A stretch of DNA of 24,409 bases from an uncultured Collinsella sp. (GTDB lineage: Bacteria > Actinomycetota > Coriobacteriia > Coriobacteriales > Coriobacteriaceae): assembly GCA_900542175.1 (NCBI GenBank), contig UQNC01000030.1:1-24409 (forward strand), written 5' to 3'. Position numbers and translations under genes: made by a program. Below, one piece after another: positions 7,247 through 12,823 of the stretch. The notes under the pieces were generated by a model, which was not told the origin of the DNA, did no database searches, and saw nothing but the letters and a program-made list of their open reading frames with translations. Position 1 is the stretch's first letter. Every line of letters starts with the position of its first letter.

Positions 7247-8695
7247 CTAGGCCAGGTCGGCGCCGTTGGTGGCGATGACCTTCTTGTACCAGAAGAAGCT
7301 GTCCTTGCGGCTGCGGGCGAGCGTGCCGTTGCCGTCGTTGTCCTTGTCGACGTAGATGAAGCCGTAGCGCTTCTTCATCTCGCCGGTCGAGGCGCTCACC
7401 AAATCGATGCAGCCCCACATGGTGTAGCCCATCAGGTCCACGCCGTCCTCGATGGCAATCTCCATCTGCTTGATATGCTCGCGCAGGTAATCGATGCGGT
7501 AGCCGTCGTGAATCGCACCGTCCGCCTCGACCTCGTCCACCGCGCCCAGGCCGTTCTCGACGATCATCAGCGGCACCTGGTAGCGGTCGTAGACCTCCTC
7601 CAGGTAGTAACGCAGGCCCTCGGGGTCGATCGCCCAACCCCAATCGCTCTTCTTGAGGTACTCGTTGCCGGCGCCACCAAAGATGTTGCCCTGCTCCAGC
7701 AGCACCGGGTCAGCCGTGGCCGTGGCGCTCATGTAGTAGCTAAAGCTGTAGAAGTCGACCTTGCCGGCGGCCAGCGTGGCGGCGTCCTCGGGCGAAACCT
7801 CCACGTGCACGCCTTCGCGGCGCCACACGCTGGGCGCCCACGAGGGATACGCACCGCGCACCTGCACGTCGCCGCAGTAGAAGTTCATCTCGCGCTGCTG
7901 CTTTTGTGCGGCCAGAACGTCTGCCGGATTGCACGTGTGCGGGTAGCAGGCGTTGCCGGCGATCATGCAGCCGATCTTGTTCTGGGGATCGATCTGATGG
8001 CCCATGGTGACGCACTTGGCGCTCGCCAGGAACTGATGGTGCAGGGCATCGAAGCGCGCCTGCGGGTCGTCCCAGTCGCAGTCGCCAAAGGCCATGGGCG
8101 TGTCGGTTGCCTCGGGCACCATGCCGCCGCCCATCACGCCGCCAAAACCGCCCATGAGCAGGCAATTGATCTCGTTAAAGGTGAGCCAGTAGCGCACCAG
8201 CCCCTTGTACTCGGTCATGACGGTGCGGGCGTAGTTGAGATAGAAATCGATGAGCTTGGGGTTCTTCCAGCCGCCGTAGTTTTTGGACAGGCCATAGGGC
8301 AGCTCATAGTGGCTGAGGGTGACCATGGGCTCGATGCCCTGCTCCTGACAGGCCTGGAACACGCGGCGGTAGAACTCGATGCCGGCCTGGTTGGGCTCGG
8401 CCTCGTCGCCGTTGGGGAAGATACGGCTCCAGTTGATGGACATGCGGTAGCACTTAAAGCCCATCTCGCCAAAAAGCTTGATGTCGTCGAGGTAGTGATG
8501 GTACATATCCACGGCCTCGTGGCTGGGATAGTGGTACTGGGGCAGGATGCCGTCGGTGATGTGACGCGGCTCGGAGACCGTGCCGCCGGTCATGATGTCG
8601 GGAACGCCGAGGCCCTTGCCGTCCTCGTTGTATCCGCCTTCGCACTGATTGGCGGCAGTGGCGCCGCCCCACAGAAATCCATCGGGAAAAGCCAT
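7247..8695 (-). CDS. bglA: 6-phospho-beta-glucosidase (GH1)
   Basis: The product is 482 residues, normal for GH1. It hydrolyses phosphorylated beta-glucosides delivered by the PTS to glucose 6-phosphate and an aglycone or sugar. Acid/base Glu175 lies in LTFNEIN and nucleophile Glu380 in MIVENGLG. The C-terminal SASTGEMKKRYGF stretch matches the Ser-Lys-Tyr phosphate-binding pocket that separates 6-phospho enzymes from plain beta-glucosidases. The N-terminal FLWGGATAANQCEG is the usual GH1 start. The ATG at 8693-8695 was chosen for its AAAGGAG site and family alignment; a 34-residue extension upstream is non-homologous. The gene belongs functionally with the antiterminator and PTS genes upstream on the same strand, but a terminator and 650 bp separate it from them. 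Gene name by function; paralogues may exist. Confidence 0.92.
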   Translation of the reverse strand: MAFPDGFLWGGATAANQCEGGYNEDGKGLGVPDIMTGGTVSEPRHITDGILPQYHYPSHEAVDMYHHYLDDIKLFGEMGFKCYRMSINWSRIFPNGDEAEPNQAGIEFYRRVFQACQEQGIEPMVTLSHYELPYGLSKNYGGWKNPKLIDFYLNYARTVMTEYKGLVRYWLTFNEINCLLMGGFGGVMGGGMVPEATDTPMAFGDCDWDDPQARFDALHHQFLASAKCVTMGHQIDPQNKIGCMIAGNACYPHTCNPADVLAAQKQQREMNFYCGDVQVRGAYPSWAPSVWRREGVHVEVSPEDAATLAAGKVDFYSFSYYMSATATADPVLLEQGNIFGGAGNEYLKKSDWGWAIDPEGLRYYLEEVYDRYQVPLMIVENGLGAVDEVEADGAIHDGYRIDYLREHIKQMEIAIEDGVDLMGYTMWGCIDLVSASTGEMKKRYGFIYVDKDNDGNGTLARSRKDSFFWYKKVIATNGADLA

Positions 8696-8727
8696 GTTGG
8701 CTCCTTTCGTACGTGTTGGGATGTTGC

Positions 8728-8750
8728 GTGGACGCCGAAGCGGCGTCCAC
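8728..8750 (-). promoter_or_regulatory. Hairpin in the bglA leader
   Basis: Perfect 10-bp stem GTGGACGCCG / CGGCGTCCAC with a 3-nt loop, 32 nt upstream of the bglA start codon. No U-tract follows, so it is probably not an intrinsic terminator. It may stabilise the 5' end of the mRNA or act in regulation. Confidence 0.55.
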
Positions 8751-8792
8751 AAGGTAATTTGCGTCCCGATCGGGGTTCGCGTTGAGCCGGCC

Positions 8793-8952
8793 GCCACGAA
8801 ACCGGCCTATCTACTACATTTTACCGCGAATCACCGACCACACCGCAATTGTCAATAATAAAACCGCAGGTAGAAGGCTTGACGGTTTTGGGAAAACCGT
8901 CGCGTGGTTGGCCCCTACCACTTAAACGTAGTAGATAGACCGGTTTCGTGGC
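8793..8952. repeat. Structured element E1 in the PTS-bglA gap
   Basis: Closing arms 8793-8817 (GCCACGAAACCGG...) and 8928-8952 (...CCGGTTTCGTGGC) pair at 24 of 25 positions around 110 bp. Inside are a perfect hairpin GACGGTTTT-GGG-AAAACCGTC (8881-8901) and the motif AAAACCGCAGGTAG (8860-8873). The same motif sits at the same relative position in element E2. The structure suggests a structured RNA or a non-autonomous repeat. I do not recognise the family. Confidence 0.6.
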
Positions 8953-9047
8953 GAGGCATGTTGCGGGACGCGCGCGGACCGGCCGATCGAAACTATGCCG
9001 GCTTAAGATATGCGGACGGAGCTGACGGAGACGACGTTTGCCCAGAT

Positions 9048-9086
9048 AAAACCGACCAAAATAAACCTGTCCCTTATTGGCAGGTT
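9048..9086 (-). repeat. Family A palindrome, copy A6 (divergent subtype)
   Basis: The 39-bp copy matches A5 at 31 of 39 positions without gaps. Its core is CCTGTCCCTTATTGGCAGGT. The stem has shifted to AACCTG / CAGGTT (9064-9069 / 9081-9086). It sits directly beside element E2. Confidence 0.6.
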
Positions 9087-9240
9087 CAAAACCATGCCGG
9101 TTTACGGAGCAGAACCAGTGCCCCTTGAGCATGCCAGAAACGGCAAGGACAAAACCGCAGGTAGGAAGCTTGTCAGTTTACGGAAAAACGGGGTATGGTC
9201 AGCACTCACCGTTTTAGCCCCGTAATCCGGCATGGTTTTG
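9087..9240. repeat. Structured element E2 in the PTS-bglA gap
   Basis: Arms 9087-9107 (CAAAACCATGCCGG...) and 9220-9240 (...CCGGCATGGTTTTG) pair at 20 of 21 positions around 112 bp. The central motif AAAACCGCAGGTAG (9151-9164) is identical to that of E1, followed by a related GTTT/AAAC hairpin region. The arms do not resemble those of E1 in sequence beyond CCGG, yet pair just as well. Confidence 0.6.
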
Positions 9241-9290
9241 ATTTTGGGCAGTCGCTCGGACGAGCGCATGGCATCTAGCCCCTTTGAGAA

Positions 9291-9319
9291 AAGCCGGCGG
9301 GGCGCTCTCCCGCCGGCTT
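9291..9319 (-). terminator. Intrinsic terminator of the PTS gene
   Basis: Perfect 11-bp stem AAGCCGGCGGG / CCCGCCGGCTT, loop GCGCTCT. On the minus strand it is followed by TTCTC and begins 24 nt after the PTS stop. It separates PTS transcription from bglA. Confidence 0.85.
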
Positions 9320-9343
9320 GGTACCGAGTCTTTGTCGTTTGGG

Positions 9344-10783
9344 CTACTTGGCAGCCTCGGGCTTGTAGGTGACAAACTCGATTGCGAAGCCCACGGCGGC
9401 ACCCACGAGCGAGGCAACGATAGCCCAGATCATGTGGTTGATGCCGTTAACACCGGAGGGGTCGATGAAGGACAGCCAGTTGAAGACGCCCAGACCACCG
9501 GACATGTACACCACGGCGCCGGAGATGCCGATGATGAGGCCGCCCACAGCAGAACCGATGCTGGCGTTGATGAAGGCCTTCTTATCGGGTAGGGCGACAC
9601 CGTAGATAGCGGGCTCGGTGACGCCAAAGAAGAAGGCGGAGATCATGGCCGGCAGCGCGATGCCGCGGAACTTCTCGTCCTTGTTCTTGAGATACATGGC
9701 AAAGAGCACGGCGCCCAGCGAGAAGGAGTGGGCGATAACGGAGCCCAGAACGTAGTCGTAGCCCAGAGTGGACAGGTTGACCAGCGCGATGGGCACGAGG
9801 GACCAGTGGAAGCCAAAGATGACCAGGCACATCCAGAAGGCACCGACGAGGGTGCAGCCCAAGATGGAGCCGATCATGGGCAGGCCAAACAGCAGCGCGA
9901 AGAACTCACCAAGCAGGTTGGTGATGAGCGTGGCGATGGGGCCAATGACCAGATAGCCAAGGGTGACGGTAACGGTGACGACGATCAGCGGGGTGAAGAA
10001 CATCTTCATAGAAGCGGGCATCCACTTCTTAACCCAGTGCTCGAGGGTGGAGCCAAACCAGACCATGAGCAGGATGGGGATAACGGAGCTGGTGTAACCC
10101 GAGGCAGGCATGATGAGCGGCAGGCCCAGGAACGTGGTGTACCAAGAGAAGGTGCCAGCAAAGCCGAGCTCGACGGAGCCGACAACCTCGCCCGAGGTCA
10201 GGGCAACCATGGTGGGATACACCAGGGCAAAGGCGATGGCCATGCCGTTGAACTCGCTCATCTTGAACTTCTTGGCCGCGGTAAAGCCAAGCACCACGGG
10301 CAGGAAGTAGAACATGCCGTCAGCGACGGTGTAGAGCAGCGTGTAGGCGCCGTCGTTGGCAAAGCTCGGGACCAGGAAGGTAGCGAGCGCCAGCAGGCCC
10401 TTCATGATACCGGCAGCGGCGAAGGTGCCGAGCATGGGGGCGAAGATGCCCGAGATGAGGTCGATGATCACATCGGTAACGCCCTTGGGAGCGGCATCGT
10501 CGTCATCGGCGTCGACGGCGCCGCCGTCGCTAAAACCGCCGGCCTTGAGAACGGCGTCGTAGACGTCCTCGACGATGTTGCCCACAACAACCTGGTACTG
10601 GCCGTTGGCGTGCATGACCTTGATGACGTTGGGCAGCTCGGAGATTGCCTCGTCATTGGCCTTCGACTCGTCCTTGAGCTTAAAACGAACACGGGTAATG
10701 CAGTGTGCGACGCATTTGACGTTGGACTTGCCGCCAACCAGCTCTACGATCTGGGCAGCAAGATCGTCGTATTTACCTGCCAT
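9344..10783 (-). CDS. PTS beta-glucoside-type EIIBC permease
   Basis: The product is 479 residues. Residues 1-85 are the EIIB domain with the phosphocysteine motif HCITRVRF (Cys28). An acidic linker (ADDDDA) follows, then an EIIC membrane domain (about 105-470) of the Glc/beta-glucoside superfamily including VTEPAIYG at 388-395. The protein imports a beta-glucoside and phosphorylates it on entry. It ends right after EIIC: the EIIA domain common in BglF-type proteins (about 620 residues) is absent, so phosphate must come from a separate EIIA. The ATG at 10781-10783 has AGAGAGGA upstream and starts at the EIIB domain. It follows the antiterminator gene by 118 nt and is ended by its own terminator. 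Exact sugar unknown; the neighbouring 6-phospho-beta-glucosidase supports cellobiose, salicin or arbutin-like substrates. Confidence 0.9.
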   Translation of the reverse strand: MAGKYDDLAAQIVELVGGKSNVKCVAHCITRVRFKLKDESKANDEAISELPNVIKVMHANGQYQVVVGNIVEDVYDAVLKAGGFSDGGAVDADDDDAAPKGVTDVIIDLISGIFAPMLGTFAAAGIMKGLLALATFLVPSFANDGAYTLLYTVADGMFYFLPVVLGFTAAKKFKMSEFNGMAIAFALVYPTMVALTSGEVVGSVELGFAGTFSWYTTFLGLPLIMPASGYTSSVIPILLMVWFGSTLEHWVKKWMPASMKMFFTPLIVVTVTVTLGYLVIGPIATLITNLLGEFFALLFGLPMIGSILGCTLVGAFWMCLVIFGFHWSLVPIALVNLSTLGYDYVLGSVIAHSFSLGAVLFAMYLKNKDEKFRGIALPAMISAFFFGVTEPAIYGVALPDKKAFINASIGSAVGGLIIGISGAVVYMSGGLGVFNWLSFIDPSGVNGINHMIWAIVASLVGAAVGFAIEFVTYKPEAAK

Positions 10784-10824
10784 GATCTGTCCTCTCTTTT
10801 CCAAATTTCGACAAAAATATCCCC

Positions 10825-10860
10825 TACCGCGAGCCGGTACCTTGCCCGCAGTTAGAAACC
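10825..10860 (-). promoter_or_regulatory. Possible degenerate RAT/terminator pair in the PTS leader
   Basis: Minus-strand GGTTTCTAACTGCGGGCAAG followed by GTACC (10836-10860) resembles a RAT site with a shortened top loop. Overlapping it is TACCG-GCTCG-CGGTA (10825-10839), followed shortly by TATTTTTG. The ACC needed by the first fold is also used by the second, so they are mutually exclusive, as in BglG-type antitermination. The match to the RAT consensus is imperfect. Confidence 0.35.
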
Positions 10861-10879
10861 AAAAAGAATTGTTGCGATT

Positions 10880-10896
10880 GCCGCCGGGCTGGCGGC
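10880..10896 (-). terminator. Short GC hairpin after the antiterminator gene
   Basis: GCCGCC / GGCGGC with loop GGGCT begins 5 nt after the antiterminator stop. The next U-run is about 14 nt away, so termination would be weak. It may partly separate the regulator from the PTS gene. Confidence 0.35.
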
Positions 10897-10901
10897 TTTA
10901 C

Positions 10902-11747
10902 TCACTCGGTCTGCGAAGCCGATCGCAGACGGTTGATATGCATCATCAGATACAAGAGCTCCTCGTCCGAGCAGCTCTGCTTGAACTCTTTCTCGAACAC
11001 GCGGTTGATGGCGTACGCACACTGGTAGGCCTCGGGAAAATCGCGGGCGGCCTGCATAAACAGTGAGGAGTTCTCGGTCTGCGTGCAGCTGCCCTTAACA
11101 AGGCGGCGAACCAAAAAGCGCAGGTGCGCAAGAAAGCGAATGTAGCAGTACGACGCCGTGTCGAGCGAGCAGCCGAGCTGCTTTTCCACGGAATGGGTTA
11201 CCTCGTCAAGCACGCGGGTGCTCTTCATGATGAAGTCCATGTCCTTGGCGCGGCCCATGCCGTCGACCTCGGCGTTAACGATGTGGAGCGCGATGCTCGT
11301 GGCCTCGTTCTGACCCAGCTTGGCGCCGGTGTGCTTTTGCACGATGGCGAGCGCGGCCTGACCGATTTCGAGCTCACGCGGGTAGATGAAAGCCACCTCA
11401 TGCTCGAGCGGGTTGGGAGCGCTGATCTGGTCGTCGTCGCGCTGAACGGCAAACTGCAGGTGATCTGCCAGGATAAAGGGCAGGCCACCGGACAGCTTGC
11501 AACCAAGCTGCTGGGATGCGAAGCAGGCAATGTCGCTTGCCGCGAGCAGAACGTCGTCGGGAAGTGTGCCGACCATATCCTGCAGGCTCTCGGGAACGTT
11601 ATAGAATTTGCGCTGGATGAGCGACTCATCGGCAAGCTCGTAGGGCATCTCGTGAAAACCGATGCCCTTGCCAAAGACAACAACCTCTCGGCCGTCATCG
11701 CTGGCGGCGAGAGCAACGTTATTGTTGATCTTCTTTAAAATGAGCAT
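10902..11747 (-). CDS. BglG/LicT-family transcriptional antiterminator
   Basis: The product is 281 residues, typical of the family. Residues 1-55 are the CAT RNA-binding domain (MLILKKINNNVALAASDDG). Two PTS-regulation domains follow, with the conserved phosphorylatable histidines at His96 and His155 (PRD1) and His209 and His270 (PRD2). The protein binds RAT hairpins in nascent mRNA and prevents terminator formation when the inducing sugar is being transported; EII and HPr control it by phosphorylation. The ATG at 11745-11747 has GAGGAG 7 nt upstream. That ribosome-binding site lies in a sequence that can pair with the RAT hairpin in the same leader, suggesting autoregulation. It lies just upstream of the PTS gene on the same strand, the usual bgl arrangement. 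Confidence 0.92.
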   Translation of the reverse strand: MLILKKINNNVALAASDDGREVVVFGKGIGFHEMPYELADESLIQRKFYNVPESLQDMVGTLPDDVLLAASDIACFASQQLGCKLSGGLPFILADHLQFAVQRDDDQISAPNPLEHEVAFIYPRELEIGQAALAIVQKHTGAKLGQNEATSIALHIVNAEVDGMGRAKDMDFIMKSTRVLDEVTHSVEKQLGCSLDTASYCYIRFLAHLRFLVRRLVKGSCTQTENSSLFMQAARDFPEAYQCAYAINRVFEKEFKQSCSDEELLYLMMHINRLRSASQTE

Positions 11748-11748
11748 G

Positions 11749-11762
11749 AAAAAACTCCTCGG
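11749..11762 (-). promoter_or_regulatory. RBS-containing anti-RAT / terminator arm of the antiterminator gene
   Basis: Minus-strand CCGAGGAGT (11754-11762) followed by five more T (11749-11753) is a perfect 9-nt complement of ACTCCTCGG inside the RAT hairpin (11824-11832). It contains the GAGGAG ribosome-binding site, so pairing would both resemble an intrinsic terminator and hide the translation start. Confidence 0.55.
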
Positions 11763-11810
11763 ACATCGGCGCTAGACGACGGGGCGATATTCCTCGTCTT
11801 CTATCATACG

Positions 11811-11842
11811 CAAGTGATGCCTCCCGAGGAGTAACAAACTTG
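11811..11842 (-). promoter_or_regulatory. RAT-like ribonucleic antiterminator hairpin
   Basis: On the minus strand an outer stem CAAGT / ACTTG encloses TTGTTACT on the 5' side and AGGCATC on the 3' side, with a top stem CTCC-TCG-GGAG. This reproduces the known RAT plan (conserved TTGTTACT and AGGCA either side of a short hairpin, with asymmetric internal loops). The BglG-type regulator encoded just downstream is the obvious ligand. Confidence 0.7.
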
Positions 11843-11856
11843 TGAGCACGTGGGCG

Positions 11857-11862
11857 ATTGTA
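11857..11862 (-). promoter_or_regulatory. Candidate -10 box of the antiterminator gene
   Basis: Minus-strand TACAAT would start transcription about 8 nt before the RAT hairpin, placing it at the extreme 5' end of the mRNA. No good -35 box is visible. Confidence 0.4.
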
Positions 11863-11937
11863 GGATGAAACTTGCATGCAGCGTAAGCCCCATTGGTGCG
11901 AAAGTCCGCTGAACGGTAGGAAATCGCCTGTAAACGG

Positions 11938-11980
11938 CAAAACCACCACAAAGGTGCCTGGCCCCTTTGTGGTGGTTTTG
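11938..11980 (-). terminator. Family A palindrome, copy A4: terminator of the histidine phosphatase gene
   Basis: The best-preserved copy: a perfect 17-bp stem CAAAACCACCACAAAGG / CCTTTGTGGTGGTTTTG with loop TGCCTGGCC. It lies 15 nt after the stop on the minus strand, and the stem ends in TTTTG. Confidence 0.85.
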
Positions 11981-11995
11981 GCTGATGCCCCGATG

Positions 11996-12580
11996 TTACT
12001 CGCGCGGGGTGCCGTAGGGGTTGTACAAATCTGCAAGAGCAAATGTGCCGGTAGTAGCATCAAAGTCGAGTTCGAGCACACAGCAGTTGCCAATGCGGTG
12101 CTTCATCTTGAGCGGCTCCACGCCCACGCCGCGCATGACCTGAGCCGCTGCGGCGCCATGGCTCACGCACAACACGCTCTCATGTCCAGGGCGCTGCATG
12201 AACTCGGTGATGGTCGCCATCATACGCTCGCGAAACTCGACTTCGCCCTCGCCGTCATACTGCTTGTAAAAATCGCCGTACGGCAGGCGCGGATTCAAAT
12301 CCTCGCTCGCGCCCTCAAATTTGCCAAAGTTCCACTCCTTAAGGCCCTTGACGCGCTCGTAAGGCTGACCGGGGAACGCAAGCTCAAGCGTGTCGCACGC
12401 ACGCTCGGACGTCGAACTGTACGCATGGTCAAACGTAAGGCCACGCCCTCGCAGGGTCGCACCGACAGTTTTAGCCTGCTCGATTCCCAGCTCGGTGAGC
12501 GGCGAGTCACACCAGCCCTGCTTGCGACGAAGCAAGTTAAAGAGCGTTTGACCGTGACGCATAAAGTACAGTTTTGACAT
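11996..12580 (-). CDS. Histidine phosphatase family protein (phosphoglycerate-mutase-like)
   Basis: The product is 194 residues. It begins MSKLYFMRHGQT, the RHG motif with catalytic His9, and has the partner residues Arg60 (TSERACDT), Glu82 (LKEWNFG) and His141 (VSHG) expected for branch-1 histidine phosphatases. The short length and Arg/Glu pattern favour a small-molecule phosphatase (PhoE/CobC-like) over a glycolytic mutase, but the substrate is not evident. The ATG at 12578-12580 has GGAGG 4 nt upstream. It is a single-gene unit ended by A4, with A5 upstream of its promoter. Confidence 0.85.
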   Translation of the reverse strand: MSKLYFMRHGQTLFNLLRRKQGWCDSPLTELGIEQAKTVGATLRGRGLTFDHAYSSTSERACDTLELAFPGQPYERVKGLKEWNFGKFEGASEDLNPRLPYGDFYKQYDGEGEVEFRERMMATITEFMQRPGHESVLCVSHGAAAAQVMRGVGVEPLKMKHRIGNCCVLELDFDATTGTFALADLYNPYGTPRE

Positions 12581-12612
12581 GAGGCCTCCGTGATCGCAAT
12601 CGTTTGTCAGCG

Positions 12613-12643
12613 ATTATGACACCTTGAGCTAACTTTAAGTCAA
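12613..12643 (-). promoter_or_regulatory. Promoter of the histidine phosphatase gene
   Basis: Minus-strand TTGACT (12638-12643) and CATAAT (12613-12618) are separated by 19 nt. The -10 box is preceded by TGT, giving an extended -10. It lies 33 nt upstream of the start codon. Confidence 0.55.
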
Positions 12644-12656
12644 AGCTTTTTTTGCA

Positions 12657-12695
12657 AAAACCACCACAAAGATGCCTGTCCCTTTTTGGCAGGTT
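12657..12695 (-). repeat. Family A palindrome, copy A5 (divergent subtype)
   Basis: The left half AAAACCACCACAAAG is canonical, but the right half has become CCTGTCCCTTTTTGGCAGGT, as in A6. On the minus strand it ends in GGTGGTTTTTGC and so may still terminate moaC-mobB transcription, after the long hairpin at 12718-12803. Confidence 0.65.
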
Positions 12696-12717
12696 ATGGC
12701 AGCGCAGCGAGCCGGTT

Positions 12718-12803
12718 CCAAGTGCCCCAGGTCGCCCCGAAAGAGGAGCGACGCGTACTTTGGTACGCGAGCGACGGCTTGAGGGGCGAGATGGGGTGCT
12801 TGG
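12718..12803 (-). repeat. Long imperfect hairpin 3' of moaC-mobB
   Basis: Arms 12718-12743 and 12778-12803 pair at about 19 of 26 positions (CCAAG..CCCCA..TCGCCCC against GGGGCGA..TGGGG..CTTGG). At the tip is a perfect inner hairpin CGCGTAC-TTTG-GTACGCG (12752-12769). It starts 20 nt after the stop codon. Function is unknown: probably an RNA 3'-end structure or another repeat. Confidence 0.5.
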
Positions 12804-12823
12804 GGCCGGCGCAGCGTCGAGCC

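Noticed and set aside
8766..8775. CCCGATCGGG palindrome in the bglA leader
   Set aside because: A single 10-bp palindrome in GC-rich DNA is expected by chance; no second site or regulator supports an operator.
7157..8785. Long plus-strand open frame (542 codons) opposite the 6-phospho-beta-glucosidase
   Set aside because: Antisense shadow of a clear GH1 gene in high-GC DNA; repetitive Ala/Val/His/Gly composition, no motif or suitable ribosome-binding site.
8821..9225. Short ORFs of 71-103 codons in the PTS-bglA gap
   Set aside because: They run through the inverted repeats of E1 and E2 on both strands; the pairing explains the sequence better than coding.
8793..9240. Integron attC sites
   Set aside because: Arms lack the GTTRRRY/RYYYAAC core sites and no integrase is present, although the covarying hairpin plan is superficially similar.
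4650..12695. CRISPR array
   Set aside because: The repeats are dispersed at gene ends over kilobases with no regular spacers and no cas genes.
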